A stretch of DNA of 64,000 nt from Lunularia cruciata (GCA_948567375.1 OX419757.1:20150001-20214000); one strand, 5' to 3'; positions 33,401 to 46,260 are shown, numbered from the stretch's first letter. Program-made: numbers and translations. The notes: a model not told the origin generated them from the sequence alone.

Positions 33401-35027
33401 CCAAAACATATGGCTTAGCTCTAGATATTTTATGTAATAAATATTAGAAGTATAGAATAATATAATTTGATGAGGAAGTTGGAATCAAATGTATTTGATG
33501 TATGAAGCCAAAATATTATTACTTTTTTTATAACTAAAAATATTCATTATGATTTACCAAGTAAAACTATACTTATCGGTATTTGTGCATTTTAATATAG
33601 CATTGAAGGTCCATGTGAGAAATCTCAGTTTTTAGAATTGTTTGACTCAAAACTTGCATTAAAAGATTAAATTATTGATCATATATTTATTATGAAATTA
33701 CAAAGTAGATACAAGAAGGAAAATAAGAAAAAAAAGAAATATAGTAAAGTATGTTGTATTTATATCATTTAAAATTTAACAAAAATACCTTTGATACTTA
33801 TCTATATATGTTATATTTTTGTTAGGCTTGATCCTTAATGGATTACAAAATCCAACTAACTCCTTTTATGGGAACCATAACTTTGCCACTAAGTGCCATA
33901 ACCTATATTTCTAATATGACATAAATGTGCAAGCAGGTTTAAACATGACTCTTAGGGTTTAGGCTTGAATTTTTCTAGCTTTCTTTTATTTTGTATTGAG
34001 GACATATTATGATAACCCATTGTTAATAAAAAAAAGAATATAGCAGTAAGTAATATATAAAGGATATGGGTAGAAAATAGCTAGAATTGAATAGAATTAT
34101 CAATACCTTGCAGTTTTTTTTATTGTGTCCCACTTGACTACTTGAGCAAAGCCACCCCCATAAGAGAGTAGTATCACCCTTTGTGGCATCCTATAGAGAA
34201 TGGGAAAGCTAAAGACCACTTTCACTACAAGTACGTTACAAATTATTCATGAAAATGACTGTTCACTCCACTCCTAATGTCACTCTAATGCAAGAGCTTT
34301 GACTCTAAAAATTGAGTACTACTCTTTGAAGAAATTGCAACCACAAAGGAGTTTTTGTATTGACCAAATGTCTTCCTTTCCAATTATGTGGTACTTATAA
34401 TGCTTGAGCTCATCTTTGATCCTTCACTACACTACTTTGCTCCTTTAGACCAAGGACACCCAAGACAAGTATGAATGTTTTCTCTACACTCAAGCACTTA
34501 TATTCATACTATGGAGATTCCTCACCATTATTCAACATATAAATTCAATTGATACTTAAAATGCCGACAAATAATGATGAAGAACTTTGAATTTATTTTG
34601 TTAAGCCTTGATTATGAAAAAGTGAACTCAATTCACATTGGGCTTAAGCCTTTAATAATTTCTTTGGCTCAACCTTGAAGGGATCTAATGATAGAAATAT
34701 TCTAAAAATCTTGTGCCCACATCTACATTGTCCAATTTGATTATAGTCCTATCTTTTCCTAAAAACATGCAGGTTAATTAGGCATCTTGCACATGTAAGG
34801 TGGGTGGCAAGTATTCCCTAATGACAATTTGAAATTTAGAAACCTTTGAACTTACAATTCCAAAGGTGACAACTATGAATTTGTGTTCAATTCCAAAGGC
34901 ATTCCTTCCCAAATTACATACTTCAAAGTCCTTCTTCCTCAAAAGTATCTACAACTTGAAAGGCCTCCTCCCCAAAGATCTCTACAACTATAAATGCCTT
35001 GTTCTTATATAAGGTCTATATATCAAT
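30491..35027. other. AT-rich intergenic DNA without recognisable genes
   Basis: About 4.5 kb with no convincing coding frame and no LTR. It includes a (TA)n microsatellite at about 30599-30618. The TE families seen elsewhere in the window are absent. Confidence 0.6.
30599..30618. repeat. (TA)n microsatellite
   Basis: An uninterrupted TA dinucleotide run of about ten units. Confidence 0.9.
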
Positions 35028-35483
35028 TGTAAAAGACTAAGGAAAGAAATAGGAAAATAGAACACTAGAGTGAGAGATCATATTGGGACTCTCAAGCAAG
35101 AGAAACTCCAAATGCCTAGCATGAGCTTGGGCTTTAGTATTTATAGTGAAGTAATACATGGCTCTTGAGAAACTTCCAAGGAAGCTTCACTTTTAAAGCC
35201 ATCTTCTTAGAGTGCACATTAACATATCCAATAAAATTTATTCTCAAAGGCTCATACTTTGCATATAAGCTATACTATATGTTAAGTTGGTGTGCAAGTT
35301 ACACAATCCTTGGAAGGTACCTAGAAGCTTCTTATCAAGAATATTCTTAGACATTTTGAGAACATTCCACCAAGAAGCTTCCTAAATGCTTCTCAAACAT
35401 TTTTCAAATTCTTAATTATATTTGGTTGATTTTACTAACTCATTAACCTTTGCTAACTCATATGCTAACTCCATATTATTACA
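35028..35483 (-). mobile_element. family B LTR (456 bp), probably solo
   Basis: On the minus strand it runs TGTAATAATATGG...TTTTACA. Shared blocks include 'ccaaatgcctagcatgagct' and several 'gaagctt' units, though its heat-shock arrays are more eroded. No Gag or Pol sequence lies on either side. The flanking 5-mers (TCAAT and ACAAC) do not match, so its target duplication is not recoverable. Confidence 0.85.
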
Positions 35484-37760
35484 ACAACCCTTGGGAATTT
35501 TGAAACTTCAAGTGCCTCTAATTTTGATATAAATATCCAAATGTTGTGATTTTGGTATCAATGGACATCATTTGAAAAGGTGCTTCTACTATGATAAAAA
35601 GCATTGCATTTGGTCATGTAATCATAAAGATATCAACCCTAAAGTGTGTGCAATAAAATTCCTTTGGGATTGAATACTATTCAAAGTAGTAAGATCCTTT
35701 GAGGAGAGGAATCTTAGTACCCAAGTTCTTATTATCTTAGCACATGCAAAGTAAAATTCACAAAATACCCAAGTTAGAGGTTTTGTTCCTTTAACATGAA
35801 AATATTTTATCATATCTTACAAAAGAAGAAGAAGAAGAAGAAATTGCAGATTTTGTAGAAAGGTGGACACCACACACATAATACACTAGTATGTACTTAA
35901 TGAAAGTAATTTGAAGTATATGTACATTAGCTGTGTTGATATGTCACACACTCTTCACACCTAAAGACGGGTTGCTTTTGGATAAATAGCAATAGTCATG
36001 AGGTTTTGTTAGACTAGTCAACCTTGAGATTGAAATGAGCTAAAGATAAGGTTGCATTGTTAGATTTATTTGACATCAAAATTTACAATCATATATAATA
36101 ATGAATTTGTTAAGATTTATTAATGTCTCTTCTTATGAAAATATATTATTTATGAAAGTTCTTATGAGAATGTAATGCTAATGCTTTATTAGCATTATTT
36201 GATTAAAATCAACCCAAATTTTGCTTAATTTAGCTTTGTTGAATTAATGTAGCATAAAGGCTTATTAAACCCACTTTAAACTTCCACAAACCATAGTTTA
36301 TGATATTAGAGCATTTTTTAGAAACCGTTGAAATCATAATTAGCTTTTTTTAAACTTCAATTGTTATAGTTTGTTGAGAAAGATGAAAAAAATCGGATTA
36401 ATTCTATTAAATCAGATTTGTGTTAATTTTTAAACAAGATATTTTATTCTTTCAGATTAGATTTATTATCTATTTTTTGGAGCAAAATATTGCAAACTTA
36501 ATCTATCAAAAAAAAAAAAAACAAAATGTAAGTTTAATTTATTGAAAATATTTTCATAATATATTGTATTATTTATATAGTAAATACCAAACACATTAAT
36601 ATGATAAGTCTATCAACAATGAATAAATTAGAGAGATATATATCTCTCTTTTGATAATTCAAGTACATTTTAATTTCCAACCTTGTGAAGTAATAATTTT
36701 ATTTTAGGATGTTTTGTATGTACTAAAGAAAGTTTCATCTACTGGAGATATGTATATATCTGGCTATTTCACTGCATTGGTTTATGTTTAAAATATTAGA
36801 TTAGATTAGATTATTTCATAAATTAGGTGACTAAGTATATGGAGTATATTGTTAGTCACTTCATGAAAAATGACATATTTATCTATCGAGATGAAGTAAC
36901 CGCATTTACTTATTATTTATTTGGAGTCACCATCCTTCTAGATATGTAGTTTGTGTCTTTAATGATGTCTTATCCAACATGTGATTTAATGATGACTTAT
37001 ACTTTTATGTTTTCCAAATATTAGCGGATCCTTTCTTAGGAAAAAGAGCTTTACGTGAGCTCCTTTTCGAGGAAATAAATGTATAGGATCTAATTGTAGT
37101 GGTAGAAAGACATTTTAAAAGCTTCCATAATTATAAGAGTAGATTATATACTTTGAATTAAAAATGGAATTTATTGTAAAATAAATAAATTTTGTGTTAG
37201 TTGGGCTTAATGTTATTTACGACTCTGAATTATGACTTTGCTACAAAAAATTTATCACAGATTTGAATATATTGATCTAAAAAATTTATTTTAAGTATCT
37301 TTCCTTAAATTTTTAATAAATTTTTGTATATTAGAGTGATGTTAAATAGGACTTACTACTTTTAATTTAGGATGATCTATGTTTGTAGAGTACAAGAAAC
37401 TAATTTAAAAGACGGGTGATTGATGATGATGAACTTAACAGAATCTTGGGGAAATATCTAGATTGATTCAGATCTACCATCATTACAGCTAACGGACAGA
37501 CTAGGAATTGTTCAAGTTCTCTATAAATGTGAAGATGAATTAACTATAAAGTGTGACTTTGCAAAGGTTTGAGGCTTCAGTTGATTTGGAGTTTCTAATA
37601 TTTATATATTTCTTACCTTTCAGTTGTCATAAAAACCTTGACCAAACATCTGAATTGAAATAATTTAATAAGTCAAGAACGTTTAGAAAGTCTCCCATGT
37701 GAAGTGTCATGTCATCAGCACAAACAAATTCAACTTACAAATAACTTCTAAGGACTATTT
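35484..37760. other. AT-rich intergenic DNA without recognisable genes
   Basis: No coding frame or known repeat family is visible. Simple repeats: GAA run at about 35824-35841 and an A13 run near 36511. Confidence 0.55.
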
Positions 37761-38611
37761 TCTCGATATATAAAATCAGAACCCCGAAGGGAAAGGGGAA
37801 GGAGTACAACGCACAAACAAGATTGTAGTCTTCTTAACTTTACGTTTGGAAATCGAATATCGGGTAGTTGGAAGAAAAGGGGAATAGTAGCCTTTCCCAG
37901 AATATAGTGATATCAATACAAAGAAGATCAATAATACCTTTATTCTGATAGGACAAGGACAAAGATAAAGATAAAGTACGTACGAAGTTCTGTTGTCCTA
38001 GGTTCGAAGTGGATATGTCCGTAGGAGGTCGAATCTAGTGTAGTCTGACCAATCAAAGAGTCGGCTAGACGCGTAGAAACCATGTGAAAACGTCGACCTC
38101 GACCAATCGGTTAATAGATATGAGAAGACAACCACGAACAAGCAAATCAGAGAATCGGAGGCCTTTATTTAAAGACGGAGATCTTCCTTTGTACCCATAG
38201 AACCCGAGTAAGTGCTGACTACGAGAACTGAAAGGACTATTACTCAGTAGGTGGCACTAGCAATTGATGATCTGGAATGGAATTTGGTCTACCCAGGTAG
38301 CAGAGCATTGAAACATCAGAGCCACATAACACTGCGAAGCTCATGACGTGGAGGTTTTAGTCCCGGTCTTGAAGGTCGTATCTGTACATTTTGATGCGGA
38401 AAGAACGGACTGTACCCTGGCATCTTTTAGTGTGCAGGACGCGAATGGTAGGATACTTGTCGATTATAAGTAGATCTAATCCTATTCGTTCAAATTTGTT
38501 GCCAACGGTAGGATCTCAAGATTCTCTCCTCCTGAGAATATCTCACAGCAGTCGTGGGTCAGAGCAGGACCCTTGGCACACGGATCTTTGTGACCCTTGG
38601 GGCTAGGCATA
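37761..38611 (+). promoter_or_regulatory. cyclophilin upstream region
   Basis: Composition changes here from AT-rich to balanced and stays so through the cyclophilin gene. No TE sequence is seen. It is the likely upstream promoter, inferred from position only. Confidence 0.4.
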
Positions 38612-38634
38612 CCGCCACGTGTTTCCCACGTCGG
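38612..38634 (+). promoter_or_regulatory. paired ACGT-core elements (G-box and ABRE-like)
   Basis: GCCACGTG (38614-38621) and CCCACGTCGG (38624-38633) lie about 10 bp apart, just upstream of the inferred 5'UTR exon. Such ACGT-core pairs bind bZIP/bHLH factors in plants and often give light or ABA/stress response; that response is inferred. Confidence 0.5.
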
Positions 38635-38659
38635 CCCTAGATTCAAGGCCACGCTCGTC

Positions 38660-38816
38660 CTCTGCGGCTGCGCTTCTCCTACCTTTCAGTCTTCCATTTC
38701 TTTTTCTTTGCTCGATTCACAATCAATCTCGTCAATCCACATTCTCTCGCAGCTAATCAGTCTACTCTCTCTTCTTCGCTCCATCAACACCTCTTGCGCT
38801 TCTTACCAGCTTTAAG
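38660..38816 (+). other. inferred cyclophilin 5'UTR exon 1
   Basis: A CT-rich stretch without any ATG ends AAG|GTGCGTG, a plausible 5' splice site at 38816/38817. The matching 3' splice site is TTCTTGTGCAG at 39924, three bases before the start codon. The start of transcription is not determinable here. Confidence 0.5.
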
Positions 38817-39924
38817 GTGCGTGGGTGTTTCGATTTTGCATCGTCCACTCACTGTTATGCACATCGGGTGATTACGCACTGGAATAGGCCTTGCTCGTGC
38901 GATTGATCTTTGCTTGGTTCCTTTTGTGCACACTACCGCTGCTAGTTAGGTCGACATTTGCTCGAGTTCTGCTCGAGAATATTCCGCACTGTTTGTCATC
39001 CACATCGGTTGATTAAGCTCTGAATCACTCTTGCTCCTGCAACCAGTGGCGACTACGGTTGGTAGGGCCGTCGCTCTCCTTGAAGCACTTATCCAGGCTT
39101 CTCGCAGACAGATTCTCATCCAAGGTATATGGAGGAGAATCTATCAGTGGCTTCGTTCCACAACTGACTTGGACTTGACTGAATCTAGAGCACGGCCGGC
39201 CCCTCGATGAGCTCAGGCAGAGCATGCAATCGGGTTTCTGAAGTAGCTCTCCGAGTTATCGTGCCCCTGTAGTGGTCGTTGGAGGTGGAATTTCAATTCT
39301 TGTTCTCTGGCCCCGGTGTTTCCTGCGTCTAGGTAGAGATCATCTCAAACATGTCTAGGTGCTTTACGGATCGTTGCTTGCTTGGAAGGGCGTTTGGTCT
39401 TTCTGAGTTCCTTTTGATGAGAAGGACGACTTCATTTTTTAAATGGTCGATCGATTGGTCTGCTGGTTGTGTTGACTCGATCTGAGTTCACGTTTTGAAG
39501 ATTTCACATTGCTAGCAATTAGATCCGAGGTCGATTGTTGCATGGATTCGACTTCGTTTTCTTGATTTGGTTGCCGGCGATCGGAGGCTTGTAGATATGT
39601 ACCGCATTTTTGTGGCAAGGGCTTACCTGACTCTACTGGAACGAAGATGTAGTTGATGAGTCGGAAGCTTCTTGCTGCATGTATCTGATTGCCACCTTCC
39701 CGATCTGTATGGGATGTACCTGCAATGCGGCGTTTTAGTCAATCGACCGTCGAATTGGTCATATGTTGTTTAACAAGAAATGTCCGCGGACAACCAATGT
39801 TGAAGCACCACACCTGCACCCAATCGTATAAGAGTTGTTTATCTTCCTGTCTATCAGTTTTCGATTGTGACAAAGGAAGTCTTGATACTTAGTGAAGTGC
39901 TCTAATCGCTTCATTCTTGTGCAG
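38817..39924 (+). other. inferred cyclophilin 5'UTR intron (about 1.1 kb)
   Basis: It runs GTGCGTGGG...TTGTGCAG and contains many ATGs and stops, which would block translation if retained. Long leader introns in constitutive plant genes commonly enhance expression. The 3' end is well supported; the 5' end is the best candidate of several. Confidence 0.5.
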
Positions 39925-39927
39925 AAA

Positions 39928-40651
39928 ATGCCGAACCCAAGGTGTTTCTTCGATATCACCATCGGCGGAGCCTCCGTCGGGAGAATCCAAATGGAGCTCT
40001 ACGCTGACACCACCCCTGAGACCGCAGAGAACTTCCGAGCTCTTTGCACCGGGGAGAAAGGAATTGGCAAGTCGGGAAAGCCCCTCCACTTCAAGGGTTC
40101 AGCCTTTCACAGAGTCATCCCTGAGTTCATGTGCCAGGTACCCCCGACTTCAAAGTTTCGAAGAACCTTGATTATTATCTGTCCCTGCTGATCACCGGAT
40201 GGAGCTGTTAATTTCAGGATGTGCCTTGGTTTGATTTGTCTACGTTGCTAGAGATTCTCTCGGTAGATGTTCATCAATGTTAGTCCTCCTAGTGGCACTG
40301 GCGAACTTCTAACACATTCAAGCGGCTGTCTCCCGGATGTTACAGGGCGGTGATTTTACCAGGGGTAACGGGACAGGAGGAGAGTCCATATACGGAGAGA
40401 AGTTCAAAGATGAGAACTTCATCAGGAAGCACACCGGTCCTGGTGTCTTGTCCATGGCCAACTCCGGCGTGAACACCAACGGATCTCAGTTCTTCCTTTG
40501 CACCGTACCCACCCCATGGTTGGACGGCAAGCACGTTGTCTTCGGACAGGTTGTTGAGGGTATGAACGTCGTGAAGGCCATCGAAGGTGTTGGTTCGTCC
40601 CTCGGAAAGACCAAGAAGCCCGTTGTTATCAGTGACTGCGGTCAACTGTGA
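39928..40651 (+). CDS. cytosolic cyclophilin A-type peptidyl-prolyl cis-trans isomerase, two coding exons
   Basis: Coding exons 39928-40137 and 40346-40651 are joined by a 208-bp intron (CAG|GTACCC ... TTACAG|GGC) and give 171 residues, the usual size for plant single-domain cyclophilins. The enzyme isomerises Xaa-Pro bonds and binds cyclosporin A. Residues 61-64 read HRVI and the split FMCQ|GGDFT forms the active-site wall. [14 protein letters not shown] and [12 protein letters not shown] supply the other pocket residues, including the cyclosporin-contacting Trp. The insertion KSGKPLH near residue 50 is typical of plant divergent-loop cyclophilins. There is no signal peptide, so it is cytosolic/nuclear. 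The context AAAATGCC suits initiation. No disabling change is seen. Confidence 0.97.
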
Positions 40652-41160
40652 ACTTAAACTGTAGCAACGTCTCATCTTAAAATTTTTGCTCAACTTCCCG
40701 TGGAACCCACTTTTTGAATATAAGATAATGAGAACTTGGGATCCTTCCTTGGACATTAGAGTGTACGCTTCAGCTCTGGATGCCAAATCTGTGCGAAGTG
40801 AATATCTGAATCGTCGTCGATGAGAACCACCATCAAGACGATTCAGAAACACCATTTTTTAAGGTGTACTTGCCTAATCATGAATGTCATGAACTATGGT
40901 TTCGGCGTTCCATTTCCGGCGTTCCCGGACACCGTACGATGTCTTGGTTTGCGATACCTTTTTGTCCGCATATGTCTGCTTGACATTGTACTGTATTGTA
41001 AGCCCTGTATTATGTGTTCGGGAAAGACCATGAATAAGCGGGAATGTCGATTGCTTAGAATCTTCTTGACGATCCTGGGTAGGTTCCGGGGGAGGTGGGA
41101 TGATGCAAATGTGGGTGTAGGCGGTATGATTTCTCTCTCATCCCTGTCAAAGTCCACAGG
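40652..41160 (+). other. cyclophilin 3'UTR and downstream flank
   Basis: Non-coding sequence after TGA with weak AATAAA-like signals ('gaatataagataatg' near 40715). The poly(A) site cannot be placed. Open frames on either strand here are short and lack motifs. Confidence 0.4.
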
Positions 41161-41162
41161 AC

Positions 41163-41424
41163 TTGAGAACTAGATGAGGTCGGTGCAAAATTCGTGAATT
41201 GATTTAATTATTTGACATCCAGGTCACAATGGGAGTTTTACCACTTCTAAGTCAGTGAGGTGTAGAGTTAAAAGTTGTACTGTATCACTGTTGTATTGAG
41301 AACTAGACGAGGTCGCTGCAAAATTCGTGAATTGATTTAATTTTTGATGTCCAGGTCACAAAGGGAGTTTTACCACTTCCAAGTCAGTGAGGTGGAGAGT
41401 TAAAAGTTGTACTGTATCACTGTT
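41163..41424. repeat. tandem duplication, 133-bp unit x2
   Basis: Unit 1 (41163-41295) and unit 2 (41296-41424) match almost base for base ('ttgagaactaga-gaggtcg' to 'actgtatcactgtt'). It lies just downstream of the cyclophilin gene. Confidence 0.9.
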
Positions 41425-44400
41425 TTATCCCCCCAACCAACCCTCAATTCCTCTGACCGATTGATGAAAAATGTTGAAACCCGTAGATTTGATGGTCCTG
41501 GATAGTAGTCCCTAAGCCTTCGCGCTGCGATGTCAATTACAGTAAAATTGCTGTGCAAGAGTTTGATGAGAAAACCTTTGTCTGACAGTGGATAACTGGA
41601 GACAATCCACTGTTCGCGTTGAAGTACGTAATCGCGTCTATGATACTCCCAAGAGAATGTTTCCGAGTATGTTGCGAAGGAAACTGCAGCGCGGATCTTC
41701 ACTTTTCCCTGTAGTTCCCATCGAAAATCTAGGTAGTTCAATCTCATAGTTAAAGTATAGTTACATGTCGAACACGCTGAGATAATTGTCAAAGCAATTA
41801 TCAAGTCACTAACCAAGTCGAAGGCCTGCCTAGAACACATCTAGATGGAGTTCAGTTTCACTCAACGAGAGGTAGGGAACAGTGGTGTCCTCAGGAGTAA
41901 GTTACTATTGTCTGCTGTGGATACCGTGTAATTGCCTCGTCTATCACAGGTTCTATTGTTTGTGAATGGGTAGAGTCTTCAATATGAATTGCTTTAGTCT
42001 CTTTTGAACACGTCCGCTCTGTTTAGTAATTTATATTTCACAGATGCATCCAAGGTTTACCCACCTTATCCAATGGAGTCCAATTTTGATCATCGTGAAT
42101 GGAAATGGTAATCGGAACGGCCTGAAACTGGTTGAGACAAGGAGATTATCCTATGCAGGAAATTCTAACACGTACGAGACTTTTATCTCACAGGCGAAAT
42201 CATGCGCAGACATCGACCACCCTCCAAGTGACACTTGTCTAGTGTGCATGAACAGATTGCATCGTCAACAGTCCATGATTACATAAGTATTGCAGTCAGT
42301 ACTTGCGCGTATCAGATAGATCGTGCCGGTAGCCGTTGCATGATCTTTTAACTGCATGATAAGACATATTCTCAAGTGTTGATATTTTACCGCTTCAAGA
42401 CCAGCTTTATTCAAGACGTAGTTCAAGCCTGTCAACCAATCAAACCTACCCATCAAGCTAGATATTCCTGATTCTTGGCCGACAGATCGAGCAAACTGAA
42501 GGATGGAAGCTCTGGTCAGAAGATAGAATTTAGCAATACAATAGAATAAACTAAGTATAATTTGCGGAGCGCCAGATGGATGTGGATATAGCAGGGATGC
42601 TGCTCCAGTCAGAACGTTTGTTTGAAACCGGGTGGGTGCCGGAAGAAACCCACATCGGGTTCTGTAACAAACCAGTCCCTGAACTTCTTGCGAACACAGT
42701 GTGATAGAGATAACTCAATACCTTGTCAGATACGACGCTCAGTTAACTGACCTTCAAATCCTGACTAGACTAAGGGCTCCACTACTCTATCAAATGAGAT
42801 AACTCTCCAGTTACTGGGTCCAGGTTCCATGACATGAACCATCTATCTTCCATGTCTGGAAGATAGATGATTCGAACATCATTGCTGACGTCAAGCATCA
42901 ACTGCATCATTAAACCCCTCACATCCTCTACTTTTGGAGACCCGATTTTCACTTCTACCGAGCTCTATCAGATGCCCAACAGTTCGATTGTATGAATACC
43001 ACCTCCGGTTTCAGCTAGAAGAAAAGGTTTCGACTGTATTATGGGGTAGAATATATTACGACATTCCACTTTTAACAGGAAGGAGCCAAATGGGTAATTT
43101 GTTTTCCAGCAGTAGGACAAATCCGGTGCCGTTTTCTCCACGAGTGCAACTACTTGGTCTATTTGGACCACAGTAGTTCAACGACTAAATTCTAACATCA
43201 CAGTCTCGGAGATGTGATTTAGTTTCCTCTTTGTAGAGTGTACGATTGAAGCGATCCAAATGACGATTGCTTACGATTGCAAGAGAGGAGCACCCATTCC
43301 ACCTGAGGAACGGCAGGATGACACCACCTCTGAGCAGTCTACGCGGGATCAAACTCTCTTGAGCCATCTACGTTTTGCTAGGATAAGTGAGAGTGCCAGA
43401 GGAAGATATTTTTGACCACAGAATTGCAGTGGATGTGTGTAGGCATGAGAGAAGAAAAGGTTCGGTACTCTAGCACTATGGCAGGTGGTAGCATACTTCA
43501 AAGGTGTCAAGATGTCGCGAGCAGTGAAGCAACCATGATGGGTGGGCCAAAATGATAAAATAAGGACTGTGACAATAATACGCCGTACCGATTTCAGTCG
43601 ATAGGTACATTTCTTCTCGAAATGTATGTTTCAATTATTTGGATGTCACGTAGATCGCATGGATCCCGTGATTGTGCTGAAGTTGCTATCCCGTACGCTT
43701 CCAATGTGAACCCTTGATGGAGAGGAAAACCAGCACTCTAGAAGTATAGCTGTGGATTTCCTCAGATTAATGGACATGTGTATCATTGAAGAGGATAAGT
43801 TGGTGACGGATGTATTGCCACTTATTGTTAGCAGAGCAGTAAACGATGATCTAAACCTTGAATCCTCCAAATACCAAGTTACAGTTGACTCGTCTTTGAC
43901 GAGATTACTCAATAGGGAATTTCAAAAATAGCTTCTCAGCTGCTGTAAATAATAATATGAGACAATTAGGGGAGACCGCATCGCCAAATGTCACGTTACG
44001 GGGTGTGGGAGGAGAATCCATCTAATCCATCTAAACTCCTGATAGGTTACGGTGATCCAAAAGCTTGCCCTGGAAACCTTTACAGGTTACGGGTGGTGTA
44101 TAACAATTAACTACATTAACTACCAAAAGAATAGCCCGAAAATGTGACCCGAAAAAAGTATCAATTCAAACCTTAAATTGCTACGTGCCGTGCCGTCTCA
44201 CCAATGTACCTATTTTGGTTTACAACACGCATAGATCTTTACGGGAATATCCAATTCCCATCAAATTCATTTTTGAAACAACGCTAATGTTCCTAGTAAT
44301 GATCTAGACGGGCAATTCAATCAAGCGGTTTCTTGACCCATCCGTTTAACTTCTTGATCCACACGTTCATGAAACTGCAATTTCAGCTTTTGATAAGCTT

Positions 44401-44880
44401 GAGAATGTAACTTAGGATAAAAAGCAAGTAGCACATCACCAAGTTCAACAAGCTACGTGCCATCTGTGGTGACTCGTATGATCTTCTTTTGGGAGTGAAA
44501 CGCATCAGGTTCGCCAACATCGTTGCTTACTGCCATGACTACTTGAAAGGGAGCCATGGCAATAAACAAGGCACTGAGGTGCTTCAGATTACGCTAGCTG
44601 GGCTTTCATTTACACGAGTCCAGAGTTTGTTGTTAGCATATCATGAGACGTGCTGCTTTGGAGAGGTCAGAACAGTCCTTAAAAACCGTCGCTTGATTAT
44701 GTTCTTTCAGCAAGAGAGTATTTTATATTCTTTCTCAAAGCTTCAATGATTAACCAAGATACCATATCAATGGCAAGTTCTTGATTGGGTTGCGTCCGCG
44801 GGAGGGGAGACTAATCTCGAGGACAACTCAAACAGTCTTCTTCACCTTTGCCCTTTCAATTCTCGAAACATCGAGATAAA
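41425..44880. other. balanced-composition DNA, no confident gene
   Basis: The longest frame is 41400-41840 on the minus strand (146 codons, beginning MCSRQAFDLVSDLIIALTII). It overlaps the tandem repeat and has no motif I recognise. Others at 42044-42286, 42934-43176 and 43646-43912 are equally anonymous. This could contain decayed or lineage-specific genes; sequence alone gives no support. Confidence 0.35.
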
Positions 44881-44894
44881 AGATACTCATTACC

Positions 44895-45139
44895 TTTTGT
44901 GGTGGATATGTACAAGCTTTTACCCATCAAGAACATGTTCCTTTGCAGTTTCTGGTTTCCATTGCCACTTCCAGATAGTGCTGTGCAATCATAGATTATG
45001 TAGTACCACACTGACTTTTCTGCAGTAGCAGCAGCTTTGGTGGTGGATACGTACAAGTTTACCATCAAGAACATGTTCCTTTCAAGCTTTTCGTTTCCAC
45101 TTCCACCACTTCCACTTCCATATATTGCTGTGCAATCAG
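44895..45139. repeat. diverged tandem duplication, about 140-bp spacing
   Basis: Copies at 44895-44993 and 45035-45139 share 'ggtggata-gtacaag', 'catcaagaacatgttccttt' and 'gctgtgcaatca'. On the minus strand both copies stay open in one 96-codon frame, giving two similar stretches (ERNMFLMVNLYVSTTK and QRNMFLMGKSLYISTTK). Confidence 0.75.
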
Positions 45140-45256
45140 AATGCAAACTTTTGGGAGCCCAGTTTGAGTCGGTAAAGGCATCGGAGAGACGTGAGAGAAA
45201 TCCACTAGATCTATCTATTGTGTCGACTGCATAAGAAGACGTCTACTGTATTTGTA

Positions 45257-45285
45257 TATATAAATAAATAAATAGATAAATAAAT
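45257..45285. repeat. TAAA tetranucleotide microsatellite
   Basis: A run of about seven TAAA units with one TAGA variant. Confidence 0.85.
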
Positions 45286-46260
45286 GTTTTGGTTGTGTTC
45301 CCGTACAATTCTGTCATCAGAGGGGAGAAATCCAACAGTGCAAAGGGTATTGGCTCCCCACCGAGGTACAACGACTACATGTGTTTTTCTAACCATTTCT
45401 TAATCTAAGTTTAAGTTCTCATATCGACCAGTCATTTGATGAAGAACTGAAAAGGATGTGCCCTTTTACTCATTTTGTGTACAAGGACAGACTGTTCTGA
45501 AATGAGCACACGATTTTAACGCTATACTAAAATAAGATAAAACATAGTTTAAATTGGAGTATGACCAAATTCATCTGGCAGTTCCACTTCGTGTCTAAGT
45601 TGTCATTTGCAGAATGTCATGGAGATTACAAGTGAAGCTGACGTCTACCAGAGTGAGTGAAATATCTTATGGGCTAATTGACTTGACCAGTACACTATTG
45701 CTCTCTTTACCTTTAGGTATCACTGGATCCGTTCCTTTTCACACCGATTTGATATTTGATATTTTTTAACACCTTGGCAATTTGATCACTTTATGATAAG
45801 GACAATAGGTGATTCTTGGGTCTCAATATTTGACAGGTGAGTAAAGTTTTATTGAAATTATCGTGGTCCTTTTATATGTATTCGTCCTCAGCTTGTAAAA
45901 TGTAGTATATTCAGAATACCTACATATCGTCCACACCGAAGAGGATTGACATTGGCTTTTCTCCCAAGACTTCTTGCATATAGTTAAAAAACTCTAAAAG
46001 GTAGGTACTTTGTTTTGACGTTGTCCTCCAAAATAATTCAAAGAGCAAGTTCATTTTGATAACAAGAAACTCGTGTAATACAATAAAAAGAATAATTATA
46101 TTTTAAGGAATCTTTTTTGTTATTTTAGAATCTTCTTCTAAATTTATGGAGATTGTCTCGCCAGAAAAACTGATATTTTCTCTCCCCTATTCAAGCGGAA
46201 CTTCCCATGGCATTATTTCCTTATTCACAAAGCCTGTTTAATGTCACTTACAGTTTGTTA

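Noticed and set aside
35028-35483. Possible full B element with its 5' LTR here
   Set aside because: The sequence left of the LTR shows only a doubtful primer-site match and no Gag; treated as a solo or degraded LTR without target duplication.
39759-40855. Minus-strand frames overlapping the cyclophilin exons (up to 171 codons)
   Set aside because: Shadow frames of a GC-balanced coding exon; the + strand protein is clearly the conserved one.
41400-41840. 146-codon minus-strand open frame next to the cyclophilin gene
   Set aside because: No motif recognised, it overlaps a tandem repeat, and there is no start context or neighbour support. Not called as a gene.
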